Shown: positions 35,341 to 45,572 of the stretch, in pieces
Numbering within the stretch: the stretch's first letter is position 1
How the letters are laid out: each line of letters starts with the position of its first letter
Source of the DNA: Gracilibacteraceae bacterium
GTDB taxonomy: Bacteria; Bacillota; Desulfitobacteriia; Desulfitobacteriales; Syntrophobotulaceae
Assembly: GCA_031266805.1 (NCBI GenBank)
Contig: JAISAH010000102.1
Span: 32,130 to 96,129 of the forward strand
DNA: 64,000 nt
Reading direction: 5' to 3'
The notes under the pieces: model-generated
The model's database searches: none
What the model was told of the DNA's origin: nothing
The model's input: the letters and a program-made list of their open reading frames with translations, nothing else
Program-made: the position numbers and the translations under genes

Positions 35341-35927
35341 ATTTTTTTTACCGGTTGGTCAGGTTCGTCTGCCGGATAATCCTTCTTCTGCGGGGGATGA
35401 GATTCACCGGCCGGGAAAAAGTGCCCGTGACGGGCGGCATGATCATAGTCGCCAATCATATGAGCGGTTGGGACGTGGTGGCCGTGGCCTGCGCCCTGAA
35501 ACGGCAGGTGTATTTCATGGCCAAGGAGGAATTTTTTACCAGACCGATCATCAAAACAGCTTTCAAATGGCTGCGCGCTTTTCCCGTCAAACGCGGCGCT
35601 CCGGATATGAAAGCCATCAAAAGAGCGCTGGAACTTCTGCGGGCCGGCGAGGTGGTGGGGATCTTTCCCGAAGGGCATCGCGGCAAAGCCGACGAAGAGC
35701 AGGAACCGATGAGCGGTATGATTTTTCTGATGGAAAAAGCCGGCGTGCCGCTTGTGCCGGCGCGGGTGTACGGCACGGACAAATTCATGGATCCGCGGAG
35801 CAAACCCGGTATCGTCATAGGCGCGCCCATCAGCGCGGAACAACTGGCGCCGGCGCCTGAAAAAAAAGACCGGCGCGCTTTGCAGGCCAGAGAAGTGATG
35901 ACGCGCATCCGCGGTTTGGAGTTATAA
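35337..35927 (+). CDS. plsC: 1-acyl-sn-glycerol-3-phosphate acyltransferase
   Basis: Makes phosphatidic acid from lysophosphatidic acid at the membrane. The protein has 196 residues, one N-terminal hydrophobic segment, the catalytic NHMSGWD (HX4D) and the glycerol-phosphate motif FPEGHRG. The GTG at 35337 overlaps the cmk stop (GTGA) and follows GGAGGAGACGGGG. It is preferred to the track start at 35298, which overlaps cmk by 43 bp. Confidence 0.92.
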   Translation: MNFFYRLVRFVCRIILLLRGMRFTGREKVPVTGGMIIVANHMSGWDVVAVACALKRQVYFMAKEEFFTRPIIKTAFKWLRAFPVKRGAPDMKAIKRALELLRAGEVVGIFPEGHRGKADEEQEPMSGMIFLMEKAGVPLVPARVYGTDKFMDPRSKPGIVIGAPISAEQLAPAPEKKDRRALQAREVMTRIRGLEL

Positions 35928-36003
35928 AGAATTTTTCGTCCCAGAAGGATTTTATTCATCACTGGCGAAAAGTAACTAGATGCTTAAAAGGAGGTTCGCC
36001 GGT

Positions 36004-38466
36004 TTGCCTATAGTGCGGGCTGATAAAGCGGGCTTTTGTTTTGGCGTCAAGCGAGCGATTGATTTGGCTCTCCAGGCCGCGGCGACCGGAGGGGCGGCGA
36101 CATGGGGCCCGCTCATTCATAACCGGCAGGTGGTGGATGCGCTGGCTGCCAAAGGGGTTCGGGCGACGGAATCTTTCGCGGAGTGGGCGGACGGGCGCCG
36201 GCTGGTGATCCGTTCCCACGGCGTGGAGCCGTCGGTGTATCAGGAATGCGCGAGACGCGGGATCACGGTTATTGACGCGACTTGCCCTTATGTGCGCCGG
36301 GCTCAGAACATCGCGAAACAAGCCGCCGCGGCCGGTCACACAGTGATAGTGGCCGGCGACCGTTTTCATCCTGAAGTGCGGGGGATTTTGGGCTGGGCCG
36401 GCCGAAGCGCCGTCGTGGTCCCGACTTTGGCGGAAGCGGCGATCCTGCCGCGTTATCCGTCGGTAGCCGTGTTGGCGCAAACAACTTTGCGCCGGGATCG
36501 CTTTTTGACTCTGGTGGAAGAACTCAGGTCACACGCCGGCGAACTTATCGTTTATGACACCATTTGCGGCGCGACAGCGGAGCGGCAGGAAGCGGCGGCT
36601 ATGGTGGCCCGTTCAGTCGAAGTGATGATCGTGGTGGGGGGGAAAGAGAGTTCAAACACAAGAGAACTGGCGTCAATATGCGAAGCGTATACGCCGACCT
36701 ATCTGATAGAAACGCCACTGGAACTAAAACCAGACTGGCTGCGCGGCGCGCGGCAGGCAGGAGTGACAGCGGGAGCGTCCACGCCGGACTGGTTAATTGA
36801 GGAGGTCTGCAGGAACATGACTGAGTTCATCGACGACATGGATTTGAAACAGGAAATCAGGGAGAACGACGCGGAAACACCGGCGGAAAACCAAGTGGCG
36901 CCGACGGCCGAAGCGGATACGACCGTTGTTGAGACAGCCGAATCTGAAACGGCTGAACCCGGAGCGATTGAGCCGGAAACGGCTGCGCCCGAAGCGACCG
37001 AGACGGAGATAGCCGAGACGGAAACGGCTGAACCCGGAGCGACCGAGACGGAGATAACCGAGACGGAAGCGGTTGAGTCCGAAGCGACCGAATCAGAAAC
37101 GGCTGAACCGGAAGCGGCTGAATCAGAGACGACCGAACCGGAGACGGCTGAATCGGAGACCGCGGGCGCGCCGGAAAGCGACCAGGCTTCCATGATGGAC
37201 GAAACCGGGCTGGTTCAGCTTTATCGCGGCGCTATCGTGGAAGGCACGGTGGTCAAGGTCACTCATGACGAGGTGTATTTGGACATCGCCTGGAAATCCG
37301 AGGGCGTTATTGCGCTGTCGGGCATCGGACCGGCCGGCAGTGAGCCGCCGCAGATCGGCGACAAGATCAAAGCCGAGGTAACACGGGTGGAAAACCAGGA
37401 GGGATATCCGGAATTATCCCGCCGCCGTCTGAGGGAAATCGAAGCGAAAGACAAGCTGATTAAACTGTTCGAAGCAAAAGAAGAAGTGTCGGCCAAGGTG
37501 ATTGACGCCGTGAAAGGCGGACTTCTGGTTGATTTGGGGATGCGGGGCTTTATTCCCGCTTCGCATGTGCAGCTCGGCTATGTGGACGATCTGAGCAAAT
37601 ATGTCGGAGAAACCCTCCGCTTGCGCATTATTGAGTTTGATGAAAACAAAAAACGCCTGGTTTTGTCCCAGAAAATCATTTTAGCCGAAGAAGCGGATGA
37701 AGCAAAGAAAAGAGTTCTGGAAACCCTGACGGAAGGCGAAGTCCTGAAAGGCGTGGTGCGCCGCCTGACGAGTTTCGGCGCTTTTGTCGACGTCGGCGGC
37801 GTGGACGGGTTGCTGCATATATCCGATATGTCGTTTTCCCGGACGAACCATCCGTCGGAAATCGTAAAGGTCGGGGAGGAGATCGACGTTAAAGTTCTGC
37901 GGGTGGATAAGAACAACGGCCGCATCTCACTCGGCATGAAACAGCTTAAAGGCAGCCCGTGGCTGCAGGTAGGGGAGAAGTATCCGGTAAATTCTGTCGT
38001 TACGGGCAAAGTGGTGCGCATTGCCGGTTTTGGCGCTTTTGTCCAGCTGGAGGACGGAGTTGACGCCCTCGTTCATATTTCGCAGATCGCGCATTACCGG
38101 GTGGGCAGAGTGGACGAAGTGTTGAAGGTCGGCGACATGATCACGGCCAAAGTTATCGAGTGCCGCCCGGGTGATAAGCGCATCAGCATCAGCATCAAAG
38201 AATTGCTGTCCAAAGAAACCGGGCGGCCGCCGGTCGAAGACGACGAAGCCACGCTTGCGGCGGAGACCGAAGCGGAAATAGAAGCAGGCCCGGATACGGG
38301 AATAGAGACGGAAACGGAAGCAGAAACAGGCGAAACAGGCGAACAATCCGCGGAGCCAGTCAGTCCCGCGGCGGAGACGGAGGAACCGGCAGAGGAACCG
38401 GCAGAAGCGCCTGACGCGGAGGGCGCGGAATTACCGGCGGAGGAAACCGGAGAAACAGACGATTGA
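36004..38466 (+). CDS. ispH-rpsA: Fused HMBPP reductase (IspH) - ribosomal protein S1 with acidic linker
   Basis: A bifunctional protein of 820 residues. Residues 1-~280 are IspH, the [4Fe-4S] enzyme that makes IPP and DMAPP in the MEP pathway, with cluster cysteines Cys12 (GFCFGV), Cys94 (DATCPYV) and Cys188 (DTICGAT). Residues ~291-388 form a low-complexity Glu/Thr/Ala linker built from ETAEPEA-like units. Four S1 RNA-binding domains follow (~408-477, 495-567, 581-648, 666-735), then an acidic tail. IspH-S1 fusions are known in Clostridia and Negativicutes. The long repetitive linker and tail are the unusual parts here. The TTG at 36004 has AAGGAGG 8 nt upstream; the track's ATG at 35980 has no ribosome site. 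Confidence 0.93.
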   Translation: MPIVRADKAGFCFGVKRAIDLALQAAATGGAATWGPLIHNRQVVDALAAKGVRATESFAEWADGRRLVIRSHGVEPSVYQECARRGITVIDATCPYVRRAQNIAKQAAAAGHTVIVAGDRFHPEVRGILGWAGRSAVVVPTLAEAAILPRYPSVAVLAQTTLRRDRFLTLVEELRSHAGELIVYDTICGATAERQEAAAMVARSVEVMIVVGGKESSNTRELASICEAYTPTYLIETPLELKPDWLRGARQAGVTAGASTPDWLIEEVCRNMTEFIDDMDLKQEIRENDAETPAENQVAPTAEADTTVVETAESETAEPGAIEPETAAPEATETEIAETETAEPGATETEITETEAVESEATESETAEPEAAESETTEPETAESETAGAPESDQASMMDETGLVQLYRGAIVEGTVVKVTHDEVYLDIAWKSEGVIALSGIGPAGSEPPQIGDKIKAEVTRVENQEGYPELSRRRLREIEAKDKLIKLFEAKEEVSAKVIDAVKGGLLVDLGMRGFIPASHVQLGYVDDLSKYVGETLRLRIIEFDENKKRLVLSQKIILAEEADEAKKRVLETLTEGEVLKGVVRRLTSFGAFVDVGGVDGLLHISDMSFSRTNHPSEIVKVGEEIDVKVLRVDKNNGRISLGMKQLKGSPWLQVGEKYPVNSVVTGKVVRIAGFGAFVQLEDGVDALVHISQIAHYRVGRVDEVLKVGDMITAKVIECRPGDKRISISIKELLSKETGRPPVEDDEATLAAETEAEIEAGPDTGIETETEAETGETGEQSAEPVSPAAETEEPAEEPAEAPDAEGAELPAEETGETDD

Positions 38467-38495
38467 GTTGCTGATTATCCGCGCGATTAACGCTG

Positions 38496-39572
38496 ATGGG
38501 AAAAAATAAAAGGAAAATGCCGGATTCGGTTATTATAATCATGACGCTGATGATCCTCGCCATCGGGATTACGATGATTATGACGTCGAGTTCGGCATTC
38601 GCTATCAACAACACAGGTAATCCCTATTATTTTTTGATCCGGCAGGCGCGTCTGGCTCTTGTCGGCGTCGTGGCGGCCACGCTGGCTTTGCTGACGCCGT
38701 ATAAATGGTTTCGGGCGCTGGCTGTTCCCGGCGTTATTGCGGCGGGGGCCGCGCTTGTTTTGTTGTTTACGCCTTTCGCGGTCTTCCTCAACGGCGCCAC
38801 CCGCTGGATTGATTTCGGGATCCAGTTTCAGCCTTCGGAGACGGCTAAAGTGGCGCTGGCCCTTTTTTGGGCCTGGTGGCTGGCCAGAAGGCCTGTGCGG
38901 CGGATAACCCAAACCGTCATTCCTTTGGCCATAACGGCGGTTTTTCTGGGGATCATCGTCAAAGAACCGGATCTGGGAACGGCGTTTATCATTGCCGCCG
39001 CCTGTTATCTCCTGCTGCTGCAGTCGGAGCTTTCCGCGTGGTGGTTTGCGGCGGCGGCGCCGGCCGGGGCGGCGGCGCTGGTGTGGATCATCCGGCGTAA
39101 TCCTTATCAGGAGCGCCGCATAGCCGGCTGGCTTGATCCGTGGGAAGATCCGACCGGGGACGGGCTGCAATATGTGCAAACGCAATTGGCTTTTGCCCGC
39201 GGCGAACTGTTCGGGGTCGGCGTCGGCGCCAGCGAACAGAAATACCGGCTGCCGGAAAGCTATACCGATTCCATTTTCGCTATCGTCGGCGAAGAACTGG
39301 GATTTTTCCTGACACTCATGTTAGTCGTCTTTTTTGTCGTATTGATTTTTCGCTGTTTTTACGTCGCCAATAAATGCCAGGATGATTTCGGTCGTTTTCT
39401 GGCTTTTGGCCTCACAGCCATGCTGGCTTTACAGGTATGCGTGAATATGGCGGTCATGACAGGACTTATGCCGATCACGGGAGTGACTTTGCCTCTTGTC
39501 TCATATGGCGGCACTTCGCTGATCATAACGATGTTCAGCATCGGGGTGATTCTCAGCGTTTCGCGCGGCTGA
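38496..39572 (+). CDS. SEDS-family peptidoglycan polymerase (FtsW/RodA/SpoVE)
   Basis: A 358-residue membrane protein with about ten hydrophobic segments. SEDS signatures are present: GATRWIDFGIQFQPSE, KEPDLGTAF (containing the essential Asp), PESYTDSIFAIVGEELGF and GLMPITGVTLPLVSYGGTS. It polymerises lipid II glycan chains together with a class B penicillin-binding protein, which is not in the window. Whether it serves division, elongation or spore cortex cannot be decided from sequence alone. Confidence 0.9.
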   Translation: MGKNKRKMPDSVIIIMTLMILAIGITMIMTSSSAFAINNTGNPYYFLIRQARLALVGVVAATLALLTPYKWFRALAVPGVIAAGAALVLLFTPFAVFLNGATRWIDFGIQFQPSETAKVALALFWAWWLARRPVRRITQTVIPLAITAVFLGIIVKEPDLGTAFIIAAACYLLLLQSELSAWWFAAAAPAGAAALVWIIRRNPYQERRIAGWLDPWEDPTGDGLQYVQTQLAFARGELFGVGVGASEQKYRLPESYTDSIFAIVGEELGFFLTLMLVVFFVVLIFRCFYVANKCQDDFGRFLAFGLTAMLALQVCVNMAVMTGLMPITGVTLPLVSYGGTSLIITMFSIGVILSVSRG

Positions 39573-39593
39573 CGGCTGACCGCGGAGGAAAAA

Positions 39594-40904
39594 ATGACAA
39601 AAAAGGGATTAATTGTCTCGGCGGTGACGGCGGGCGGTATAGGCGCGGAATTGGAAGTAGAACCGGGCGATGTCATTCTGCAGGTGGACGAGCAGGAAAT
39701 AGAAGATATCCTCGACTTACAGCGCTTTACCGCCGGCGATTTTTTCGCTCTTTATGTGCGGAAACCGAGCGGCGATATCTGGGAATTGGAAGTTGAGCGT
39801 GAAAACGGGGAAGAACTGGGGATCGAGGTAGCGGCGGTCTGTTCCCGCGGTGTAAAACGCTGTCGCAATCGCTGTCTTTTTTGTTTTGTCGATCAGCTGC
39901 CGCCCGGCCTGAGAAAAAGTCTCTACCTCAAGGATGATGATTACCGGCTCTCCGTCACCCAGGGCAGTTATATCACCTTATCCAACCTGACGGAAACGGA
40001 GACGCGGCGGATAATCACCGAACAGATCGGGCCGCTGTATATCTCCGTTCACGCCTGGGATCCTCAGGTGCGGCAATTCATGATGGGACACCCGCGCTCA
40101 GGCCGCCTGCGCGGACAGATCGGCGCTTTAAGCCGGGCCTCCATTCCGTTGCATACCCAGATAGTCCTCGTGCCGGGCATAAATGACGGCGCCGTTCTGT
40201 CCGCGACGGTGCGCGCCTTGGCCGGATTCCCTGCCGTGCGGTCAATCGGCGTCGTCCCGGTGGGCCTGACCGCCCATCGCGCCGGATTGACCGCCCTCAG
40301 GCCGGTGCGGCCTGAGGAGGCGCGCGCCGTCCTCGCGGCGGGGCGGAAATGGCAAGCCGAATTTTTGCCCCGCCGCGGCAGGCGGCTCGTTTATTTTGCC
40401 GACGAGTTTTATCTGCTGGCTGGGGAAGATATCCCCGCCGGTGAGGAGTACGACGATTTTCCCCAGCTGGAAAACGGTATCGGCCTGATCGCCCGTTGGC
40501 GGGAAAATCTGGCCGCGACGCTTCCGGAACTGAAGCGCCGGCTCACCGCCTGGGCCGGCCGGGCCGCCGCCGGGGAACGTCTGCATCTGGTGACCGGGAC
40601 GGCGGCCGCGCCCGTGCTGGCCGCCGCCGCCGCGCGTCTGGCGGCGGAAACTCCCGCCGCCGCGCGTCTGCGCGTGCGGCCTGTGGTCAACCGTTTTTTG
40701 GGGGAGACGATCAGTGTGGCCGGACTTCTGACCGCGGAGGATATCGCGGCGGAGTTGGGCGATTTGGGCGGGGATACTTTTGTTTTGCCGGATGTGGCTT
40801 TGCGGCGTGACGGCTTGTTTTTAGACGGGCGCGATATCCCTTGGCTGGAGGCGCGCGCGGGAGGGCGGGCGAAAGTGCTGCCCGCTTTGCTTGATTTGAC
40901 TTGA
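39594..40904 (+). CDS. DUF512 family PDZ / radical-SAM-like iron-sulfur protein
   Basis: A 436-residue protein. The N-terminus is PDZ-like (AELEVEPGDVILQVDEQEIEDILDL). A CX3CX2C cluster motif follows (CRNRCLFCFVDQLP), as in radical SAM enzymes. The DUF512 region comes next (VPVGLTAHR; YFADEFYLLAGEDIP). The family is widespread in Clostridia and cyanobacteria with no proven reaction. It sits 21 bp after the SEDS gene in the same run. Confidence 0.87.
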   Translation: MTKKGLIVSAVTAGGIGAELEVEPGDVILQVDEQEIEDILDLQRFTAGDFFALYVRKPSGDIWELEVERENGEELGIEVAAVCSRGVKRCRNRCLFCFVDQLPPGLRKSLYLKDDDYRLSVTQGSYITLSNLTETETRRIITEQIGPLYISVHAWDPQVRQFMMGHPRSGRLRGQIGALSRASIPLHTQIVLVPGINDGAVLSATVRALAGFPAVRSIGVVPVGLTAHRAGLTALRPVRPEEARAVLAAGRKWQAEFLPRRGRRLVYFADEFYLLAGEDIPAGEEYDDFPQLENGIGLIARWRENLAATLPELKRRLTAWAGRAAAGERLHLVTGTAAAPVLAAAAARLAAETPAAARLRVRPVVNRFLGETISVAGLLTAEDIAAELGDLGGDTFVLPDVALRRDGLFLDGRDIPWLEARAGGRAKVLPALLDLT

Positions 40905-40925
40905 CTTGACCGGAAAGGAGACTCA

Positions 40926-43019
40926 GTGACAGACGCGACGGAGACAAACGATCAGGAATATGAAGAAAAAGCTTATTTGGCCAGAGTTCTCGCCGAGGCG
41001 GAGCGTCAGCGCGCGGAAGCGCTGAAGAACCGGGCGGAAAACGAGGCGGCCGTATTGGCGCTCAAACGTGAATTCCGGGAGGAAACCTCTCACGCTGTTT
41101 ACGGTCTCTACGCCGCCCCTAATTTCCATGATCTGGTGAATCTCAGCCAGGCTGCCCAGCCGGTGATGGAAAAGATCAACGCTTTTGAATCAGAAGAACA
41201 TAAAGCCCGGCAATTGGAAAAGACTATCGACGCTCCGTATTTCGCCCGCATTGATTTTTCTTTCGCGGAGACGCCGGACGACTTGGAAAAAATATACATC
41301 GGCCGTTCTTCCCTGCGCGCCGGGCGGGGATTCGACATTTTAGTCCATGACTGGCGCTCGCCGGTGGGCGGGGTGTATTATCGCTTTGGCGTCGGCCCAG
41401 CCTATTATGAGACGCCGGGCGGGCGCGTCAGCGGAACGGTGGCGCTTAAACGCCAGTATGAGATCAGGGGCGGCGAGCTGAAATATTTTTTTGACGCGGA
41501 CGTGCAGGTATATGACGATTATTTCCGCCGTCTGTTATCCCGCCGCGCCACGCCGCAAATGCGCGCGATCATTGAAACCATACAGCGGGATCAGGACGCG
41601 GCCATTCGGGACGGCGAGCATGAACTGCTGATGGTGCAGGGCGCGGCCGGCAGCGGCAAAACCTCTGTCGCCCTGCATCGCGTGGCCTGGCTCCTGTACC
41701 GGGACGCGGCCGCCGGCCTGACGGCCCGCCATATTCTCATCCTCGCTCCCAGCGCCGTGTTTGAGGAATATGTGGCGCGGGTGCTGCCGGAACTGGGAGA
41801 GATCAATGTTTTTACCGCTGTTTTTGAGGAATTGCTGACGGAAATTTTGCGTGAAGCCCTGCCCGGCGTCTCGGTGCGCAGCCGTTATCTTTCGCTGGAA
41901 GAATCGATGTCCGCGGACGAGCCGGCGTCCGGCGCCCGGCGAAGTCTGGCACTGAAAAATTCGCCGCGCTGGACGGAAACGCTGAAAGAATTTCTGCGCC
42001 GCCAGCCGCCGGAAGAAGACGCCGACGCCTGCCGCGGGCCGGAGTACGATTCGGACAGTCCCTTGAACGACCCCGACCGGCCGCCGCCCCCGCGCTTTAA
42101 AGATAAGCCGGGCAAACACGATCCCCGCCCGAAGCAGGCTTTGGCGCTTTATCGGGCTCTGGCGGCGGACAGGGAATACTGGCGGCCCGGCGGCGGTGAA
42201 TGGGAAGAAGCGCGCCGTTTCACGGCGGAGACGCTCGGGGATATTTCCCGTGAGGGTTTGCGCTATGAGGACGCGCTGACCCTTGCCTATCTCCATGCCC
42301 GGACGGCGGGCTGCACAGCCTTTTACCATATTCGGCAGATCGTGATCGACGAGGCGCAGGACTATGGCGATCTCCATTTTGAACTGCTGCGTCTGCTGTT
42401 CCCGGCGGCCCGTTTTACGGTGCTGGGAGACACGGATCAGTCCTTGGAACGAAAGACGGACGCCGGCGTTTATGATGTGATCGCCGCGGCGCTGAAACGG
42501 CGGAGTTCCGCGCTGGTGCGGCTGGAACAGAGTTTTCGTTCCACCGCGGAAATAATCGCTTTCAGCGAACGGTTCCGCGAGGCGGACGCTCCTGTCCGCC
42601 ATGTGGGCCGGCACGGCAGTGCGCCGGTCGTTTGCGCCGCTCCCGATATCGACGCTCTGGCCGCTTTGGCGCTGCGAGAGGTCGAAGCAAACCGGGAAAA
42701 AGGATGCCAAACCATCGCCTTGCTGTGCAAAACCGGCGAGGAAGCGGCCCGATGGCAGCGGCGGCTGCGGACGACGGAGCCCGCTATTCGGCTGATCGCG
42801 GGAGCAGAAAGCGCCGCGGCGGAGCGGAGCCTGGAAGGGGCGACCGTTATGCCGATCTATCTGGCCAAGGGGCTGGAGTTTGACGCCGTGGTGGTTTTAT
42901 CGGCGGATCGCCGGACTTTTCACACCCCCGACGACAAAAGGCTGCTCTATATCGCCTGCACGCGCGCCCTGCACCACCTGACCTTGCTCTATACCGGCGA
43001 AAAGGCGGCGTGGATCTGA
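40926..43019 (+). CDS. helD: HelD-like superfamily 1 helicase/ATPase
   Basis: The 697-residue protein has a long N-terminal charged coiled-coil (1-100) followed by a UvrD/Rep-type motor. Walker A is GAAGSGKT (239-246), motif II VIDEAQDYGD, motif III TVLGDTDQSL, motif IV-like LEQSFRSTAEI, and motif VI LLYIACTRALHHLTLLY. HelD proteins remove or recycle RNA polymerase in Bacillota. The start is a GTG with GGAG upstream. A weak 5-bp GCGGC/GCCGC hairpin follows the stop. Confidence 0.88.
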   Translation: MTDATETNDQEYEEKAYLARVLAEAERQRAEALKNRAENEAAVLALKREFREETSHAVYGLYAAPNFHDLVNLSQAAQPVMEKINAFESEEHKARQLEKTIDAPYFARIDFSFAETPDDLEKIYIGRSSLRAGRGFDILVHDWRSPVGGVYYRFGVGPAYYETPGGRVSGTVALKRQYEIRGGELKYFFDADVQVYDDYFRRLLSRRATPQMRAIIETIQRDQDAAIRDGEHELLMVQGAAGSGKTSVALHRVAWLLYRDAAAGLTARHILILAPSAVFEEYVARVLPELGEINVFTAVFEELLTEILREALPGVSVRSRYLSLEESMSADEPASGARRSLALKNSPRWTETLKEFLRRQPPEEDADACRGPEYDSDSPLNDPDRPPPPRFKDKPGKHDPRPKQALALYRALAADREYWRPGGGEWEEARRFTAETLGDISREGLRYEDALTLAYLHARTAGCTAFYHIRQIVIDEAQDYGDLHFELLRLLFPAARFTVLGDTDQSLERKTDAGVYDVIAAALKRRSSALVRLEQSFRSTAEIIAFSERFREADAPVRHVGRHGSAPVVCAAPDIDALAALALREVEANREKGCQTIALLCKTGEEAARWQRRLRTTEPAIRLIAGAESAAAERSLEGATVMPIYLAKGLEFDAVVVLSADRRTFHTPDDKRLLYIACTRALHHLTLLYTGEKAAWI

Positions 43020-43108
43020 CGCGGCAAAAATTCAGCCGCGCACTGGTAAAACGACGGCCTATACTATATAATAATAATTAAATATCGGACAGGAAGGAGG
43101 AAATGGCG

Positions 43109-43723
43109 ATGTACAGACAGAAACCGATTTCCTACGGCTGGATCGTGCTGCTGATCATAATTTGTTTTCCCGTGGGCATCGCTGTGCTGATTTACCGTAT
43201 TCACACCAATAAAAACATCTATTATGAAGACGGCAATTCCATGACCAAACTGGGCGTGGCCTTGATGGTCGGCGCTTTGCTGGCGCTGCAGATCAAACAG
43301 GCCGCTTTCATCACCTTCGCCTTGGGCATTGTCGGCTTGCTCGTCGGGGCCTGCTGTTTGCTGGCCGGGATGGACGCGCGGCGCAAGTCGAAGCGCTTTC
43401 ACCGTTACGCCCTTGTGGTGGAAAACACGGGCAGCGCGCGGATCGAAGACATCGCCGCCGCTATGGGCGTCAGCTACACGGAAGCGGAGGCTGATCTGAC
43501 CAAAATGGTAGAAAAAGGCTATTTTATGCAGGCCTATATAGATCAGAAGACGAAAGAGTTTATCGTCGTCGAAATGCCGGCGGACAGCCGTTCCGGCGGC
43601 AAAAACAAAGGAGCGGCGCGGCAGAAGCGCGTGGTCTGCGCAAGCTGTGGCGCAGCGACTACGGTGACAGCCGGGCGGCCGGCCGTGTGTTCCTATTGCG
43701 ATTCGCCGCTTGATATGGAGTGA
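43109..43723 (+). CDS. Small membrane protein with winged-helix-like and zinc-ribbon parts
   Basis: A protein of 204 residues. Two or three membrane segments lie near the N-terminus (YGWIVLLIIICFPVGIAVLIY; a second pair ~50-90). A helical region resembling a winged helix follows (ARIEDIAAAMGVSYTEAEADL). The C-terminal zinc ribbon reads CASCG-N-CSYC. I do not recognise a characterised family. ATG 43109 is 8 nt from GGAGG, whereas 43103 is only 2 nt away, so the second ATG is chosen. A TATAAT at 43067-43072 may be its -10. Confidence 0.7.
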   Translation: MYRQKPISYGWIVLLIIICFPVGIAVLIYRIHTNKNIYYEDGNSMTKLGVALMVGALLALQIKQAAFITFALGIVGLLVGACCLLAGMDARRKSKRFHRYALVVENTGSARIEDIAAAMGVSYTEAEADLTKMVEKGYFMQAYIDQKTKEFIVVEMPADSRSGGKNKGAARQKRVVCASCGAATTVTAGRPAVCSYCDSPLDME

Positions 43724-43801
43724 GACCGCGGGTGAATCTGTCCCTGTCCGTATAATATAAACGCTTATCTTTTAACCGCAAAAAAAGGGGGGAACGCTCT
43801 G

Positions 43802-45076
43802 ATGGGAATGACCATCAGTGAAAAGATCTTGGCGGCTCACGCCGGTCTGGACCGGGTGGAACCGGGGGAAATAATCAGCGCCGGATTGGATCTGGTTTTG
43901 GGTAACGACGTGACGGGCCCGGTCGCCATTCAGGAGTTCGCGAAACTGGAAATCGAGCGGGTCTTTGACCCGGAAAAAGTCGTTCTGGTGCCTGATCATT
44001 TTACGCCGAATAAGGATATAGCGTCGGCGGAACTGAGCAAGCAGCTGCGGGATTTTGCTCTGGCGCAGGGCATCACGCATTATTGGGAATCAGGCCGCGT
44101 GGGCATAGAACATTGTCTGCTGCCGGAGCAGGGCGTCGTGCTGCCGGGCGACCTGATGATCGGCGCGGATTCGCATACCTGTACTTACGGCGCGCTGGGC
44201 GCTTTTGCCACCGGGGTCGGTTCCACGGATATGGCGGCGGGCATGGCGACGGGCGAGGCTTGGTTCCGGGTGCCGGAATCACGGAAATTTGTTTTTCACG
44301 GCGCGGAGCGGCAGCCATGGGTGGGCGGCAAAGATTTTATTCTTTATCTCATCGGTCTCATCGGCGTGGACGGCGCCCGCTATCAGATGATGGAACTCAC
44401 GGGCGAGGGCATCGGGGCGCTGTCGATGGACGGGCGGCTGACCATGTGCAATATGGCGGTGGAAGCGGGGGCCAAAGCCGGCATCATCGAGCCGGACGAG
44501 ACGACGCTCTGCTATGTGCGCTCCAGGGCCAAGCGGGAATATAAGGTTTACCGCAGCGACGCTGACGCCCATTATTTGGAAATATATGACATAAACACCC
44601 AGGACATACCGCTTTTGGTGGCCTGTCCCAATTCGCCGGAAAACGTAAAGCCGGTGGAGGAAACGGCCGGGATTAAGCTGGATCAGGTGGTGATCGGTTC
44701 CTGTACCAACGGGCGGCTGGAGGATATGGAGGCGGCGGCTTCCGTGCTGCGCGGCCGGAAGATCCATCCTTTGGTTCGCTGCGTGGTCCTGCCCGGCACT
44801 CAGGCCATATATCTGGAATCACTGCGCCGCGGCTGGATCGAGGATATGGTCTTGGCGGGCGCGGCTGTCAGCACTCCGACTTGCGGGCCGTGTCTGGGCG
44901 GACATATGGGTATTCTGGCCAAAGGCGAGCGGGCGCTTTCGACGACTAACCGCAATTTTGTCGGCCGGATGGGGCATCCGGAATCGGAAGTTTATCTCTC
45001 GGGCCCGGCGGTGGCCGCGGCTTCGGCGGTGAAGGGCCAGATAGCGCATCCGCAGGAGGTGGTAAATAATGGGTAA
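43802..45076 (+). CDS. leuC: 3-isopropylmalate dehydratase large subunit
   Basis: An aconitase-superfamily [4Fe-4S] enzyme of the leucine pathway, 424 residues (the shorter HacA-like bacterial/archaeal type). The cluster cysteines are in GSCTNGR and [11 protein letters not shown], and [25 protein letters not shown] is the family signature. The small subunit gene overlaps its end by 8 bp. leuA is absent from the window. A TATAAT at 43751 may be the -10; no T-box or leucine-rich leader peptide is seen. Confidence 0.93.
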   Translation: MGMTISEKILAAHAGLDRVEPGEIISAGLDLVLGNDVTGPVAIQEFAKLEIERVFDPEKVVLVPDHFTPNKDIASAELSKQLRDFALAQGITHYWESGRVGIEHCLLPEQGVVLPGDLMIGADSHTCTYGALGAFATGVGSTDMAAGMATGEAWFRVPESRKFVFHGAERQPWVGGKDFILYLIGLIGVDGARYQMMELTGEGIGALSMDGRLTMCNMAVEAGAKAGIIEPDETTLCYVRSRAKREYKVYRSDADAHYLEIYDINTQDIPLLVACPNSPENVKPVEETAGIKLDQVVIGSCTNGRLEDMEAAASVLRGRKIHPLVRCVVLPGTQAIYLESLRRGWIEDMVLAGAAVSTPTCGPCLGGHMGILAKGERALSTTNRNFVGRMGHPESEVYLSGPAVAAASAVKGQIAHPQEVVNNG

Positions 45077-45572
45077 GGCTTGGAAGTTCGGGGACAATAT
45101 CGACACGGACGCCATCATTCCCGCCCGTTACTTGAATGAAACCGGCGCGGCCCATTTGGCCGCTCATTGCATGGAGGACGCCGATCCGGAATTTGCCGCG
45201 CGGGCGCGGCGGGGGGATATTATCGTCGGGGGCCGGAATTTTGGCTGCGGCTCTTCGCGGGAACACGCGCCGATCGCCATCCAGGCGGCCGGATTGACTG
45301 CCGTGATCGCCGAATCCTATGCCCGGATATTTTTCCGGAACGCGCTGAATATCGGTTTGCCGATTTACGAATGCGCGGAAGCCGTGCGGGGGATAGAGAC
45401 GGGGGACGAGGTGGAAGTGGACTTTTCCAGCGGCTTGATTCGCAATAAAACAAAGGGGACGGAATATCAGGCCCGGCCGCTGCCGCCTTTCATGCGGGAG
45501 ATCATCGCCGCCGGCGGTCTGATCGCCCAGATCCGCGCCCGCAATGTGCGAAAGGAGAATGCCGATGCCTGA
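45069..45572 (+). CDS. leuD: 3-isopropylmalate dehydratase small subunit
   Basis: The swivelling domain partner of LeuC, 167 residues. It has [19 protein letters not shown] at the start and the substrate-binding [19 protein letters not shown]. Overlaps with leuC (8 bp) and leuB (8 bp) indicate coupled translation and equal subunit supply. Confidence 0.94.
   Translation: MGKAWKFGDNIDTDAIIPARYLNETGAAHLAAHCMEDADPEFAARARRGDIIVGGRNFGCGSSREHAPIAIQAAGLTAVIAESYARIFFRNALNIGLPIYECAEAVRGIETGDEVEVDFSSGLIRNKTKGTEYQARPLPPFMREIIAAGGLIAQIRARNVRKENADA

Noticed and set aside
43021-43039. Terminator after helD
   Set aside because: GCGGC/GCCGC is only a 5-bp stem with a 9-nt loop and no following T-run.
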